From Paraprevotella clara YIT 11840 (GTDB lineage Bacteria; Bacteroidota; Bacteroidia; Bacteroidales; Bacteroidaceae): DNA of 64,000 nt. The notes beneath the pieces were generated by a model, which was not told the origin of the DNA, did not search any database, and worked only from the letters and a program-made list of their open reading frames with translations. Shown piece after piece: positions 35,501 through 42,965 of this stretch. The translations under genes and the position numbers were made by a program. The stretch is taken from contig NZ_JH376605.1 of the NCBI RefSeq assembly GCF_000233955.1, positions 1-64,000 on the forward strand, read 5' to 3'. The first letter of the stretch is position 1. Every line of letters starts with the position of its first letter.

Positions 35501-36156
35501 TCCTTCTCTATCTCGGTCATTTCCTTGAGTGATATGTTGAATTCATCCACGCCTTTTTTGGCACTGAACAGGTTTTTCGTCCAATCCCAGATTTCATCAC
35601 CGTACATTACCAGCAGCATGATGCCGGTGGTCATGGCCGTCTGCCAGGAAAAAAGTGAGGACAGGACCTGCTTCCATACCGGTGTGCCCTTCTTGCCGGA
35701 CTTCTGCAGCTCATCGTATTCCTTGCGGGCACGGGCCAGTTCGTCCGTAAAAATCGGCAGGTTGTTGCTGATTGCCAGGAAGAACATCTGCGGTCCCATG
35801 GCCAAAGAAGGCATTTCACGGGCGATCTGCTGGATACTGTTGTGAAGCCCGCCCAACTGGCGCTGCGCGTTGGGTACATCTGCAGGGGTGACCTGCACGG
35901 ATTCCGATTCCTCCTGCAGCAGTTTCAGTTTGCCGCGCAATTCCTCAAGCTGCTTCTCCAGTGCATGGATCTGCGCGATATTGGCACTCTGGTCCAGATT
36001 GGGGGCAGCCGTCTCCCCGGCAAGGCGCAGCCTTTCCAGTTCAGCCTCCAGCAGCCTGACGGTATTACGCAGTTCCAGCGCCTCACGCTCGGCCTTGTTC
36101 ATGCCGGGCGTGAGTTTGTCCTTCATCAAAAATTCAACTTCTACAGGTTTGCTCAT
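32509..36156 (-). CDS. Tail tape measure protein
   Basis: A 1215-residue protein rich in coiled coil (about 15-90, 390-560, 620-720) with hydrophobic segments near 175-190 (AMTTGIMLLVMYGDEIWDW) and 780-880 (IISAILSILDLLKDGIGPIISSLIDTIFNAI). This is the usual make-up of tape measure proteins, which set tail length and leave the tail on infection. Its length predicts a long siphovirus tail (about 180 nm by the common rule of thumb of 0.15 nm per residue). The start overlaps the preceding frame-shift product by 4 bases. Confidence 0.95.
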   Translation of the reverse strand: MSKPVEVEFLMKDKLTPGMNKAEREALELRNTVRLLEAELERLRLAGETAAPNLDQSANIAQIHALEKQLEELRGKLKLLQEESESVQVTPADVPNAQRQLGGLHNSIQQIAREMPSLAMGPQMFFLAISNNLPIFTDELARARKEYDELQKSGKKGTPVWKQVLSSLFSWQTAMTTGIMLLVMYGDEIWDWTKNLFSAKKGVDEFNISLKEMTEIEKDGRAQMVRTRFELKSVIDEIKNFTGSKEQEKAKVEELNRKYGESFGYYKTLSEWYDTLIQKSEDYVQVLLHQTNVQNLVKKAAEADEEVNKIKAQKPEEAESAMGFFGKWGQYIMQSSMAESGQFYDAQAAIKKHDQEAYDVLLKNAENKRDGYLKKAEEEVKKAAEAAKKGNIGGHIDPKQSGKNPEAEAKQRLATERRLAQDLAALQAENRKEEIDRMQAGTEKKLAQIEYDYNARKEEINRQEADWKRENKEAGLSTGDNGLTREQQDELEKARASNTESRKKAEADVYREEAEAMRDYLKEYGTFQQQKLAIAEEYAEKIRKAQSQGERLTLEKQRDAAVHKVDMESLTQKIDWGAAFGDLTGLLADQMKNLLGELKQYVKTDEFKKSGAADQQVVYDAIERIQSMLPGGNGTLDFARLQTQMHALGDAVTRVQNAELQQEAAFIRLKAAQADYNKALESGNQAEIERTQIALQTAQSSSVSADEEYLNATSEMKALAGEVKSASRDTVDGLNMVSNGLHGFASGTLQGSFEGIQNMLTGLSKLNIGGKVGDAISRMSETLSSAGVIGQIISAILSILDLLKDGIGPIISSLIDTIFNAITGILDNILSGDLFKQIGGSLVKGIGGLLNTVSFGGFNKLFGIGGNAKEVQAAIDRLTDRNELLQTSIEDLTDTIKQSQGTKSVAAYRDAYKMQQETNSNYLQMAMAQAGYHGSHHSWNYYWGGFNQAQIDKLSGQIGRQWDGNLWSLSPEEMKALRSNVDMWTQIQNTGKGGYGGRLTEKLDDYIDQAGKLEELTDQLYEGLTGISFDGMYSSFIDNLMNMKYGAKDAAEDISEYFMRAMLSNKIGEMYSDKLKGWWEKFGKAMEDNELTEAERNALMEEYMQYMDEALALRDNLAAATGYDKTQQGGTSQSAKAGGFTAMTQDQGTKLEGMFTGGLQHWSSMDDRLESVVEKMDTAEGHLARIAENTGVSAGHLGELKEVIKKMIRDGLKVK

Positions 36157-36602
36157 TCCAGTTTGCTTTGAAAAAATCCTACTATATCGTTCGCTTCATC
36201 CTCGGCGCTGTGTTCCGGTCTGGGAGCACCATTTCCGCCGCCTTGCTTTTTCCGCACATACCGCGGCGCGTCGCTCAGCATCATGATCAGCGTCTGGTAG
36301 TTCACCCCATCAAGGATGTAATCCACGCTCCAGCCGGTCGCCGATGCAATCTGCCACACGAAGCCGAAAGGGCTATGGGAACCCTCATACCGGGTTCTTA
36401 ACTCCCCTTCCTTGCCTGGCTCAGTCTCGGAGTCATCGGGTTCGCCCGCGCTGTCGAGCTGATAATACGCATAAAATCCTTCGTGCCCATCAGACGCTCG
36501 AATGTCCGGAACATGGCCGTCAGATAACGCCACTCCACAAAGTTCCGCAGTACCCACGCTGTCACCCCGATGCCCACGTGCCGCGACACGTATCCCCGGC
36601 AT
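36153..36602 (-). CDS. Probable -1 frameshift extension of the tail assembly chaperone (GT part)
   Basis: An open frame overlaps the chaperone gene by 205 bases and continues 80 codons past its stop, reading RTRYEGSHSPFGFVWQIASATGWSVDYILDGVNYQTLI. No good start codon exists between 36400 and its useful part; the only ATG far upstream (36602) would give an odd arginine/glycine/histidine-rich peptide from the overlap. A -1 shift at GGAAGGGGAG just before the stop of the chaperone would join both into about 244 residues. This mirrors the G/GT arrangement of lambda-like tails, so only about 36153-36400 is expected to be translated in this frame. Confidence 0.6.
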   Translation of the reverse strand: MPGIRVAARGHRGDSVGTAELCGVALSDGHVPDIRASDGHEGFYAYYQLDSAGEPDDSETEPGKEGELRTRYEGSHSPFGFVWQIASATGWSVDYILDGVNYQTLIMMLSDAPRYVRKKQGGGNGAPRPEHSAEDEANDIVGFFQSKLE

Positions 36603-36886
36603 ACCGTATAGGCCAGCAGACGGCTCACAGCCTTACCATGTTCCGCTACAAAGGCCAGTTCCTCGACCTTGTCCTTTGCTTGCCACCCGGGCGCAACGCC
36701 CATCTTCAGGTATTCCCTCGCCAGCAGAATCTGACCCCACAGCCTCGGACGCTTCATCGTCACACGCACCTCCACCGGGCGTTTCAGCCACGGAAGCTTC
36801 CACCTTTTAAGAGGAACGGACACGCCGCTGTCCAGCAGCGCATCCGCACACTCCATCTCTATCAGTTGTTCCAGCCGGTCAGCCAT
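36398..36886 (-). CDS. Tail assembly chaperone-like protein (G part)
   Basis: A 162-residue, basic, helical protein (MADRLEQLIEMECADALLDSGVSVPLKRW). It lies between the tail tube gene and the tape measure gene, the constant place of tail assembly chaperones. The frame ends in ARKGS-stop next to a G-rich slippery stretch, and the -1 frame is open downstream. The family call is from position and the overlapping-frame layout; sequence motifs are weak. Confidence 0.65.
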   Translation of the reverse strand: MADRLEQLIEMECADALLDSGVSVPLKRWKLPWLKRPVEVRVTMKRPRLWGQILLAREYLKMGVAPGWQAKDKVEELAFVAEHGKAVSRLLAYTVCRGYVSRHVGIGVTAWVLRNFVEWRYLTAMFRTFERLMGTKDFMRIISSTARANPMTPRLSQARKGS

Positions 36887-36889
36887 ACG

Positions 36890-37465
36890 TTAGCCCTCCT
36901 CACTTTGGAGCGATGCTGCAGCCGCGGCTTCCGCCGGCGGCAGCTTGTACTGCCCCCACTCGTCCGGTATTGCTTCCGTATCGAACACGCCGTAAGGCTG
37001 CGAACCGTCCTCCGGCATCGCCACTTCGAGCGTAACCTCTATCTTGGAGGTTTCTGTAAGGGTCAGCTTGCCTGCAGGATTGGAAAGTAGCGTGGCGTTG
37101 GGAATCAGTACGCTCTGTCCGGACACGAGGGAGAGTTCCCATGGTCCCTGCATGACAAGCACCTCCGACGGGGCTGTCCAACCGATCGGAGTTTTCTTTT
37201 CCAAATCTTCTTTCTTATAATGCAGGCTGCCGCCAAGCAGTTTGTGCAGGTTCGAATAGTTCATCTGGATCACATTGAACGTCGGGGCGATGCCGCCGTT
37301 ACTCTGTGGGATGACCAGCACCGGGGCACCCTGCACCTGTTCGGCCTCGATCTTCGCGGCCTCGGGTTTCTTGCCGCCCAGGTCAAACGAGTTCTTTTCA
37401 ATATACCCGATTGTGAAATCCTTATACTTTACGGCTCCTATGCCGTACATGAAATTCTTGTTCAT
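36890..37465 (-). CDS. Major tail tube protein-like
   Basis: A 191-residue protein. It starts MNKNFMYGIGAVKYKDFTIGYIEKNSFDLGGKKPEAA and is beta-rich (TETSKIEVTLEVAMPEDG), ending in an alanine-rich tail. Position before the chaperone and tape measure genes and high likely expression (single compact gene) fit the tail tube subunit. It overlaps the spanin-like gene by 4 bases. Confidence 0.75.
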   Translation of the reverse strand: MNKNFMYGIGAVKYKDFTIGYIEKNSFDLGGKKPEAAKIEAEQVQGAPVLVIPQSNGGIAPTFNVIQMNYSNLHKLLGGSLHYKKEDLEKKTPIGWTAPSEVLVMQGPWELSLVSGQSVLIPNATLLSNPAGKLTLTETSKIEVTLEVAMPEDGSQPYGVFDTEAIPDEWGQYKLPPAEAAAAASLQSEEG

Positions 37466-38028
37466 CTTTTTTTCAGTTTCATTGTTAATAACATACCGAC
37501 AAGCAAGCCGGCCAATACACCTGTGATAAACGTCCGCATCCGGTTCGGAGGGCGTTTTTCTACCGTTTGAACGTCATTTGAAATTTCGCTCTTGGTTTCG
37601 CTACGGATACGCGCCAGCTCTTCTTCATACCATAGCACCAGCTGCTGCAGACTGTCACACGAGGCTTCGGCCACGATGTTCCCGCTGTCGTCGCTGCCTA
37701 CGGTCAGATTCGCCTGTCCGCTCTTGCCACGGTACACGGCACCTTCAGGAAGTTTACGGAGGCTGTCCGCAGGTATAGACAGCTTCACCGAACTCGCCGG
37801 TATACCCGCCATCACCAGTCCCGCCCGTCGGCTTCCGCTCGCGCTGTCGGCGCTTGCCGATTCCGTCCGGACTTCCCGGTTCATGCTCTTTCGGTGACTC
37901 GCGCAACCTGTCAAGCACAGGGCAATCGTCACGATGAGGACAGTTTCCGGCTGTATCAATAGCTTTTCTAAGACGGGCCATCTCGCGCGTATTGCGGGCC
38001 AGTTCTTTCTTTGTTTCACAAAATTCAT
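37462..38028 (-). CDS. Lipoprotein with C-terminal membrane anchor, candidate u-spanin
   Basis: A 188-residue protein. A hydrophobic segment and lipobox (ALCLTGC, Cys near residue 42) predict an outer-membrane lipoprotein. The C-terminal 25 residues (TFITGVLAGLLVGMLLTMKLKKR) form a membrane segment with a basic end. Having both anchors in one protein is the layout of unimolecular spanins, which fuse inner and outer membranes at lysis. It overlaps the next upstream gene by 275 bases in another frame, in a lysis gene cluster with the amidase. The long N-terminal basic stretch before the signal is unusual; a later non-ATG start (TTG at about residue 26) is possible. Confidence 0.65.
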   Translation of the reverse strand: MNFVKQRKNWPAIRARWPVLEKLLIQPETVLIVTIALCLTGCASHRKSMNREVRTESASADSASGSRRAGLVMAGIPASSVKLSIPADSLRKLPEGAVYRGKSGQANLTVGSDDSGNIVAEASCDSLQQLVLWYEEELARIRSETKSEISNDVQTVEKRPPNRMRTFITGVLAGLLVGMLLTMKLKKR

Positions 38029-38230
38029 CTTTTAGAGGTTTTACAATATTTTCCATCAAAATGCGGGTGGCATGTTCGGCGTTATCTATGCGCATGGCCT
38101 CTGCACCGGCCTCGGCCTTCATCGCTTCCGCTTTCGCTTTTCTCACAGTAGCCCGCAAGGAGCCAATGGTCGCCACCGTACCAACCAGGCCGCCGCCAAG
38201 GATAATGTTCATAAATTCGCTCAAGTCCAT
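37754..38230 (-). CDS. Rz-like membrane protein overlapping the spanin gene
   Basis: A 158-residue protein. One N-terminal membrane segment (about 5-25: FMNIILGGGLVGTVATIGSL) is followed by a charged helical domain (about 27-90: KAKAEAMKAEAGAEAMRIDN) and a disordered proline/glycine-rich end. It follows the amidase by 14 bases and shares 275 bases with the lipoprotein gene. Two alternatives: an i-spanin-like partner (as Rz/Rz1, nested genes) or a holin-type protein. The C-terminal 90 codons overlap the other frame, so its end may be constrained by it. Confidence 0.55.
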   Translation of the reverse strand: MDLSEFMNIILGGGLVGTVATIGSLRATVRKAKAEAMKAEAGAEAMRIDNAEHATRILMENIVKPLKDEFCETKKELARNTREMARLRKAIDTAGNCPHRDDCPVLDRLRESPKEHEPGSPDGIGKRRQRERKPTGGTGDGGYTGEFGEAVYTCGQPP

Positions 38231-38244
38231 ACCACCCGGTTTTA

Positions 38245-38718
38245 TTATTGATTAATACCTATTTCTTTCAACCATTCCTGCACATCGAAGCTCGGACAGG
38301 CTTTCGCTGCCAGTTCGTTGTGTCCTATAATGCGTACATCAGGGAATTTCCGATGAAAATCCTTCACATACTTCTCCAGTGCCTTTTTCTGGCAGCCAGT
38401 GCGGGTGTCTTTCGGGGTCTTACCGTCTTTTTCCACGCCTCCGGCATACACGATGTGACGGCTTACACTGTTATATCCTTTGGCTCCGTTGGTCACTTCC
38501 CAAGGGTCCACCTGTGCATCCTCATTGTTTTCTACCAGACGTTCCACGCCTCCGTTCAGGTGGAACAGGTCGGTATAGCCAACCTGCTTCCATCCTCTTC
38601 CTCCCTGGGCAACCGGAGAAGTATGCCATTTGCGGATGTCCGCCGATGATACCTCACGCCCCTCCGGGGTTGCCGTACAGTGTATTACCAGATATTTCAA
38701 CTTTGCCATAATCATCAT
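38245..38718 (-). CDS. N-acetylmuramoyl-L-alanine amidase (endolysin)
   Basis: A 157-residue Amidase_2/PGRP-type enzyme that cuts the amide bond between muramic acid and L-Ala of peptidoglycan. Visible are the first zinc histidine (LVIHCTATPEG), the YNSVSRHIVYAGG block and the later IIGHNELAAKACPSFDVQEW with the second histidine and zinc-cysteine. It has no signal peptide, so export needs a holin. The fourth codon is also ATG (MAKLKYLVIHC) and is a possible start. It overlaps the capsid gene by 4 bases. Confidence 0.93.
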   Translation of the reverse strand: MMIMAKLKYLVIHCTATPEGREVSSADIRKWHTSPVAQGGRGWKQVGYTDLFHLNGGVERLVENNEDAQVDPWEVTNGAKGYNSVSRHIVYAGGVEKDGKTPKDTRTGCQKKALEKYVKDFHRKFPDVRIIGHNELAAKACPSFDVQEWLKEIGINQ

Positions 38719-39794
38719 GCTTGATAGCCGCTCATCATTACCACTCCGGCATCCTCTTTCTTGGGCATGCAGATGAAGTAATGGCGGAAGTTAATCAGGT
38801 TACGCTGGTTCAACGGGTCATTCTTTGACTCGGAATAATACATCTTGGTAGAACCTGTTGCCTTGAAAACCCTCTGTTTGTAGAAGGCAAATGAACACGG
38901 AAATTCACCGGCTTCTGCCGTTGTACCCAATGCCTTCTTCACTCCGGCTGTAGTATAAAGCGGGTTGTTGCCATACTCGTAGATTTCAAAGCCGTAAAGG
39001 TTACCTACCTTGCCGCTGTTGCGGTCAATATTGTACTGTTCACGGAATGCCTGGCTGGTCAGCAGCAGGTCATTCACATGGTCGGGGCAAAGCACCAGTC
39101 TGCGGCCGTCTGACGGTACGCGCAGGTTGTCAAGGGCACGCTTCATTTCCACAAGGTCATTCACGGTAAGGCGCAGACGGTTTGTAGCCGGATCTTTCTC
39201 GCCGGTAGTCTTAAGCACCGGAGTAGTTTCCGTATTTTTGTTCGCACAAAGCGCATGGGCCGCCTTGGTAAACTTCGCATCATTGATACTGTTGGCATGT
39301 CCCTCTTTCACACGGGCGGTCTTGTCATAGCTGATGGCATAAAGCTCATCGTCTGTAATCGGCGTAGCCTTGGTCTGGAATTTGTCCAGCTTGATGGCAA
39401 TATCCTTGTCTTCCAAAGCCTGCACATCAATCGGATAGGTTTTATTGTTTATCAAGACATCCGGATCTACACCAACTTCTACCAGGTGAATCACATCGTT
39501 ATTCACGATACTGCTTTGGTCGGGGATTCCTGACAGCCAGGTTCCTTCCAGTCCGGCACGGAGCACCTTAACAAGTTCCCCTGTCCAGATTTCCGTATAA
39601 ACCCCTTCACGGAGTATTGAAGTACTTTGCGGGACCATTCCCATAAAGGCTGCCACCGCATTCATTCCCACAGCTCCGGCCACCGGAGAGAATCCCAATA
39701 CCGAAGCACACACGACACCTGTCAGCGTATTGAACAGAAGTGCCGTCAAAAGCATTACAATTTTTCCCATTTTCTTCATTTTAAAGGTTTTCAA
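38715..39794 (-). CDS. Major capsid protein
   Basis: A 359-residue protein. The body (REGVYTEIWTGELVKVLRAGLEGTWLSGIPDQSSIV, then VHLVEVGVDPDVLINNKTYPID, and NLYGFEIYEYGNNPLY) resembles Mu-like/HK97-fold capsid proteins of Bacteroidales phages. It follows the protease/scaffold gene, overlapping it by 4 bases. Odd feature: the first 55 residues are strongly hydrophobic with a signal-peptide look (KIVMLLTALLFNTLTGVVCA), not common in capsid proteins. If this part is the scaffold-like delta domain removed by the protease, the mature protein would start near residue 50-60. Confidence 0.8.
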   Translation of the reverse strand: MKTFKMKKMGKIVMLLTALLFNTLTGVVCASVLGFSPVAGAVGMNAVAAFMGMVPQSTSILREGVYTEIWTGELVKVLRAGLEGTWLSGIPDQSSIVNNDVIHLVEVGVDPDVLINNKTYPIDVQALEDKDIAIKLDKFQTKATPITDDELYAISYDKTARVKEGHANSINDAKFTKAAHALCANKNTETTPVLKTTGEKDPATNRLRLTVNDLVEMKRALDNLRVPSDGRRLVLCPDHVNDLLLTSQAFREQYNIDRNSGKVGNLYGFEIYEYGNNPLYTTAGVKKALGTTAEAGEFPCSFAFYKQRVFKATGSTKMYYSESKNDPLNQRNLINFRHYFICMPKKEDAGVVMMSGYQA

Positions 39795-40726
39795 ATTTCA
39801 CAGGTCATGCCGTATTCAGCCTTGTACAGGCGCTTGTACTCCTCCGGGTTATGCTCGCGCATTTCAAGCAGCGCATCACTCGGGACATCGCTCAGTTTGG
39901 CATAGGTGGACGGCTGTGCCTGCTGCTTGCCGCCCTGATAGCTCAATACAGTGGAAATCTTCACCTGTGGTTGCATGGCATCAAGCACATTCTTCAGTTC
40001 ATCGACACCAACCTTCTTGCCAAGTTCGATAAACTGTATCTTCTTGTCTTCTCCCAGACGCTTTTCCACCACTGCCTTTTCTACAAGACCAGTGATACGG
40101 GCCAAAGTCAGCTTCCCGTTTTCTTGCTTCAGGGAATCATTCTCTGCCTTGGCTGCTTTCAGTTCATTTAAGGCTTGATTAACATCAGCCTCCGTTGCCG
40201 TTTCCGGCAGCCCCAATTGAAGGGCCAAAAGTTTCAGTTCCATTTCTTCTGTTGTTTTTTGGTTATTGATTAGTGGCAAAGGACAATCACCATCCTTTCC
40301 CAATGTGATTTGTTTTCCATCCTTCATCAGTACGATGGCATCATCATTGGAACCTACATCCACCAGTGATACCTCATACAGCTTGCTTTTGGTTATTGTC
40401 GGGCTGGTCTGCCCCTGCAGCAAATGTTCGGGCTGGTCACTCAGTTCCAGAATGTCTATTCCGGCACTCACCATTCTCAGACTGCCGAATTCAAACTGTT
40501 TCTTGCATCTTTTACTGAGGTCGGTCGCTTCGTCAAACACCAGTTCCCCGGTTACTTCACCATCCTCTACCCGAAGGTCCTTCACATAACCAATCACGTT
40601 TCCGCGTTGGTGCATGTACAGCAGTACCGGGTTTCGGCAATACTGCTCCACACTCATGCCCGATGTCAACACACGGCTTCCGTAGCTGTTCAGGCTGTCG
40701 TTTGAAATTCTTACACGTTTACTCAT
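39791..40726 (-). CDS. Prohead protease fused to scaffold
   Basis: A 311-residue protein. The N-terminal half is a capsid maturation protease of the S78/U35 type (YMHQRGNVIGYVKDLRVEDG with the likely catalytic histidine, then LYEVSLVDVGSNDDA with the likely serine). The C-terminal half is a helical scaffold (ELKAAKAENDSLKQENGKLTL). An internal in-frame ATG at 40243 (MELKLLALQLGLPE) follows an A-rich initiation region and could yield a separate 150-residue scaffold, as gpI/gpZ do in Mu. I start it at 40726 (MSKRVRISNDSLNSYG); the frame is open to 41032, but that part overlaps the divergent terminase gene and the inverted repeats and has poor composition. Confidence 0.85.
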   Translation of the reverse strand: MSKRVRISNDSLNSYGSRVLTSGMSVEQYCRNPVLLYMHQRGNVIGYVKDLRVEDGEVTGELVFDEATDLSKRCKKQFEFGSLRMVSAGIDILELSDQPEHLLQGQTSPTITKSKLYEVSLVDVGSNDDAIVLMKDGKQITLGKDGDCPLPLINNQKTTEEMELKLLALQLGLPETATEADVNQALNELKAAKAENDSLKQENGKLTLARITGLVEKAVVEKRLGEDKKIQFIELGKKVGVDELKNVLDAMQPQVKISTVLSYQGGKQQAQPSTYAKLSDVPSDALLEMREHNPEEYKRLYKAEYGMTCEI

Positions 40727-40784
40727 TTTCTCATGCCACGCCTTTATGCATTGGCGCTGCAATATTACAGAGCACTTACCGGGA

Positions 40785-40844
40785 AGCCAAAAAAGTGTGC
40801 AATGGTTGCACACTTCTATGAAACCGTTGCACATTATTTTGGCT
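40785..40844. promoter_or_regulatory. Nested inverted repeats between divergent late operons
   Basis: AAGTGTGCAA-TGG-TTGCACACTT (40793-40815) is a perfect 10-bp inverted repeat. It lies inside a second one, AGCCAAAA (40785-40792) and TTTTGGCT (40837-40844). GTTGCACA is repeated at 40826-40833. The site sits in the 206-base gap between the divergent head/tail (minus) and terminase (plus) operons. Only poor promoter boxes are seen on both sides (TAATATTG minus, CAACTTTG plus), as expected of promoters needing an activator. A binding site for a late regulator is the likely role. Confidence 0.6.
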
Positions 40845-40932
40845 GCAAGCTGATAAGCGGACAACTTTGCGAATAAATCGGGCAGGTGCAAGGGACTCCG
40901 AAGCCTGCCTTTAACCCTATATTCTTTATTAT

Positions 40933-41397
40933 ATGACAAAGGCAGAAATCGAAAAGAAAAAATCTCTTGCACGCTCACTGTTCCTTTCCGGCATGGAACA
41001 GACTGAAATTGCGGAGAAAGTGGACGTGTCACGCGTCACCATCTCAAAATGGTGCACGGCTGACGGATGGAAAGAGGCAAGGGCGGCAAAGAACGTCACC
41101 CGGCCGGAACTGGTGAACAAACTCCTGCTCACCATTGATACACTCATTACTCAAGTCAACGAATCGAACGACCCTGCACTTGTAGCTGGTCTCGGGGACA
41201 AACTGGCCAAACTTTCGGCGGTGATTGAAAAGTTAGACAAGAAGGCCAACGTAGTGGATGTCATTGAAGTGTTCATGGCATTCTCCAAATGGATTGAATA
41301 CCGTTCAACCATCGACCCGGAAGTGACTCCGGAACTGGTCAGGGCAATCAACAAGTACCAGGATCTGTATATCACCGAACAGATGGGCATAAAATAA
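40933..41397 (+). CDS. Small terminase-like subunit (DUF1804 type)
   Basis: A 154-residue protein. Residues about 10-50 form a helix-turn-helix (GMEQTEIAEKVDVSRVTISKW) followed by coiled-coil helices. This is the layout of DUF1804/Mu gp27-like proteins that bind phage DNA in packaging. It is the first gene of the plus-strand head operon and is followed 7 bases later by the large terminase. Confidence 0.88.
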   Translation: MTKAEIEKKKSLARSLFLSGMEQTEIAEKVDVSRVTISKWCTADGWKEARAAKNVTRPELVNKLLLTIDTLITQVNESNDPALVAGLGDKLAKLSAVIEKLDKKANVVDVIEVFMAFSKWIEYRSTIDPEVTPELVRAINKYQDLYITEQMGIK

Positions 41398-41404
41398 AAC
41401 GGCT

Positions 41405-42964
41405 ATGGCAACAGCAGCGGAAAAGAAACAGGCATACGAACAGTGGAAGGAACACTGTAAAAGAGTGCAGTCCATCACGGATACGGCTTTGCTCGCGGGC
41501 GAGACACCGGCACAAAAGGACAGGCGTATTCTGCGTCTGCAGGGTAACTATGCCGCGTTCTGTGAATATTACTTCCCCCACTTTCTCACCTTGCGTGACA
41601 AAACCACCGGGGAAGTCATACGCACCATCCACAATGCACCGTTCCACAATGCGGCAGCGGCTAAAGTAAAAGGCACACCCAACCTGAAAGCGGTATTCAT
41701 GTGGCCGCGTGGCCATGCCAAGTCCACACACATGGACATTTTTGTTCCGCTGTGGCTGATGTTCCAGCCCAAACGTCTCATCAACTTCATGGTGGTGGTC
41801 GGCAAAAGTGAGGACTCAGCCACACGTCTGCTGGGAGATATTCAGGCAGAACTGGAACATAACCAGCGCATCATTGCCGACTTCGGCAAGCAGCAGGGGA
41901 ATGCCTCCTGGCAGGATGGGGAGTTCAAGGCGGCCAACGGGGTGAAATTCCTGGCTTGCGGACGCGGACAGTCTCCACGTGGTTTGCGAGACCGGGAAGC
42001 ACGTCCGGACTACATCGTCATCGATGACTTGGATGACGACGAACTGTGCCGCAATGAGAAACGGGTGCATGACATTACAGACTGGGTGAAAGAAGCCCTT
42101 TTTGGTGCACTGGATGTGGGCCGGGGGCGTTTTATCATGGTCGGGAACCTCATTTCTAAAAACTCGGTGCTGGCCAATCTCACCAAGACAAAAGGGGTAC
42201 ATGTATCCGTCATCAAGGCAATAGACAAGAACGGAGAACCGGTATGGCGCGAAAAATGGACGAAAGAAGAGGCGCAGGAATACAGGGATTTCGTAGGCTA
42301 CCGGGCATGGGAAAAGGAGATGATGCACAACCCCATCGTGGACGGAACTATTTTTCGGGCAGACTGGATTCGTTACAAGAAACTGCCCAGGCTATCCAAG
42401 TATGAAATGCTGGTCTGCTATACCGACCCCTCTTTCAAATCGACCACTTCCAACGACTACAAGGCTTGCCGCCTTTGGGGCAAGATTGGGAAGGAACTGC
42501 ACCTTATAGACTGTTACGTCCGGCAGGATACCGTTTCAGGAATGGTACGGTGGCTTTACGACCTCTACGAGCGTACACGTGATACGGCAGCCGTCCAGTT
42601 CTTTATGGAAGCGAACTTCATGCAGGATGTCATTCTGGATGAGTTTGAGGCAGAAGGGAATCTGCGTGGATACCAACTGCCCATCATGCCGGACAAACGA
42701 AAGAAACCGGACAAGCTCCAGCGCATCGAAGCGGTGTCACCATTATGGGAACGCGGTTTCGTATTCTACAATGAGAAGTTGAAAGAATCGCCGGATATGC
42801 AGACCGGAATCGAACAGACCTTGGCACTGGAGCGTGGCAGCCGTATTCACGATGATGCACCGGATGCCGACGAGGGAGCCATCTGGATGCTGCAGCGCAA
42901 TTCAAGGCAGGAGAGTTTTCAACCGGTGTTCGGTAAAAGGCCGACCGCCAAAAATATATGGTAA
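41405..42964 (+). CDS. Large terminase subunit
   Basis: A 519-residue packaging motor. The ATPase half has a Walker A variant (FMWPRGHAKSTHMD, about residues 99-112) and Walker B (YIVIDDLDDDE, about 203-213). The nuclease half shows acidic residues in a RNase H-like pattern (LVCYTDPSFKSTTSNDYKACRLWG near 340, and HDDAPDADEGAIWML near the end). It belongs to the Mu gp28-like group. Start is clear, 7 bases after the small subunit. In Mu-like phages it packages by the headful from inside host DNA adjoining the integrated phage end. Confidence 0.95.
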   Translation: MATAAEKKQAYEQWKEHCKRVQSITDTALLAGETPAQKDRRILRLQGNYAAFCEYYFPHFLTLRDKTTGEVIRTIHNAPFHNAAAAKVKGTPNLKAVFMWPRGHAKSTHMDIFVPLWLMFQPKRLINFMVVVGKSEDSATRLLGDIQAELEHNQRIIADFGKQQGNASWQDGEFKAANGVKFLACGRGQSPRGLRDREARPDYIVIDDLDDDELCRNEKRVHDITDWVKEALFGALDVGRGRFIMVGNLISKNSVLANLTKTKGVHVSVIKAIDKNGEPVWREKWTKEEAQEYRDFVGYRAWEKEMMHNPIVDGTIFRADWIRYKKLPRLSKYEMLVCYTDPSFKSTTSNDYKACRLWGKIGKELHLIDCYVRQDTVSGMVRWLYDLYERTRDTAAVQFFMEANFMQDVILDEFEAEGNLRGYQLPIMPDKRKKPDKLQRIEAVSPLWERGFVFYNEKLKESPDMQTGIEQTLALERGSRIHDDAPDADEGAIWMLQRNSRQESFQPVFGKRPTAKNIW

Positions 42965-42965
42965 C

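Noticed and set aside
40727-41032. N-terminal extension of the prohead protease
   Set aside because: The extension would cover the late-operon inverted repeats and the terminase start, and its sequence is not conserved-looking; the ATG at 40726 is better.
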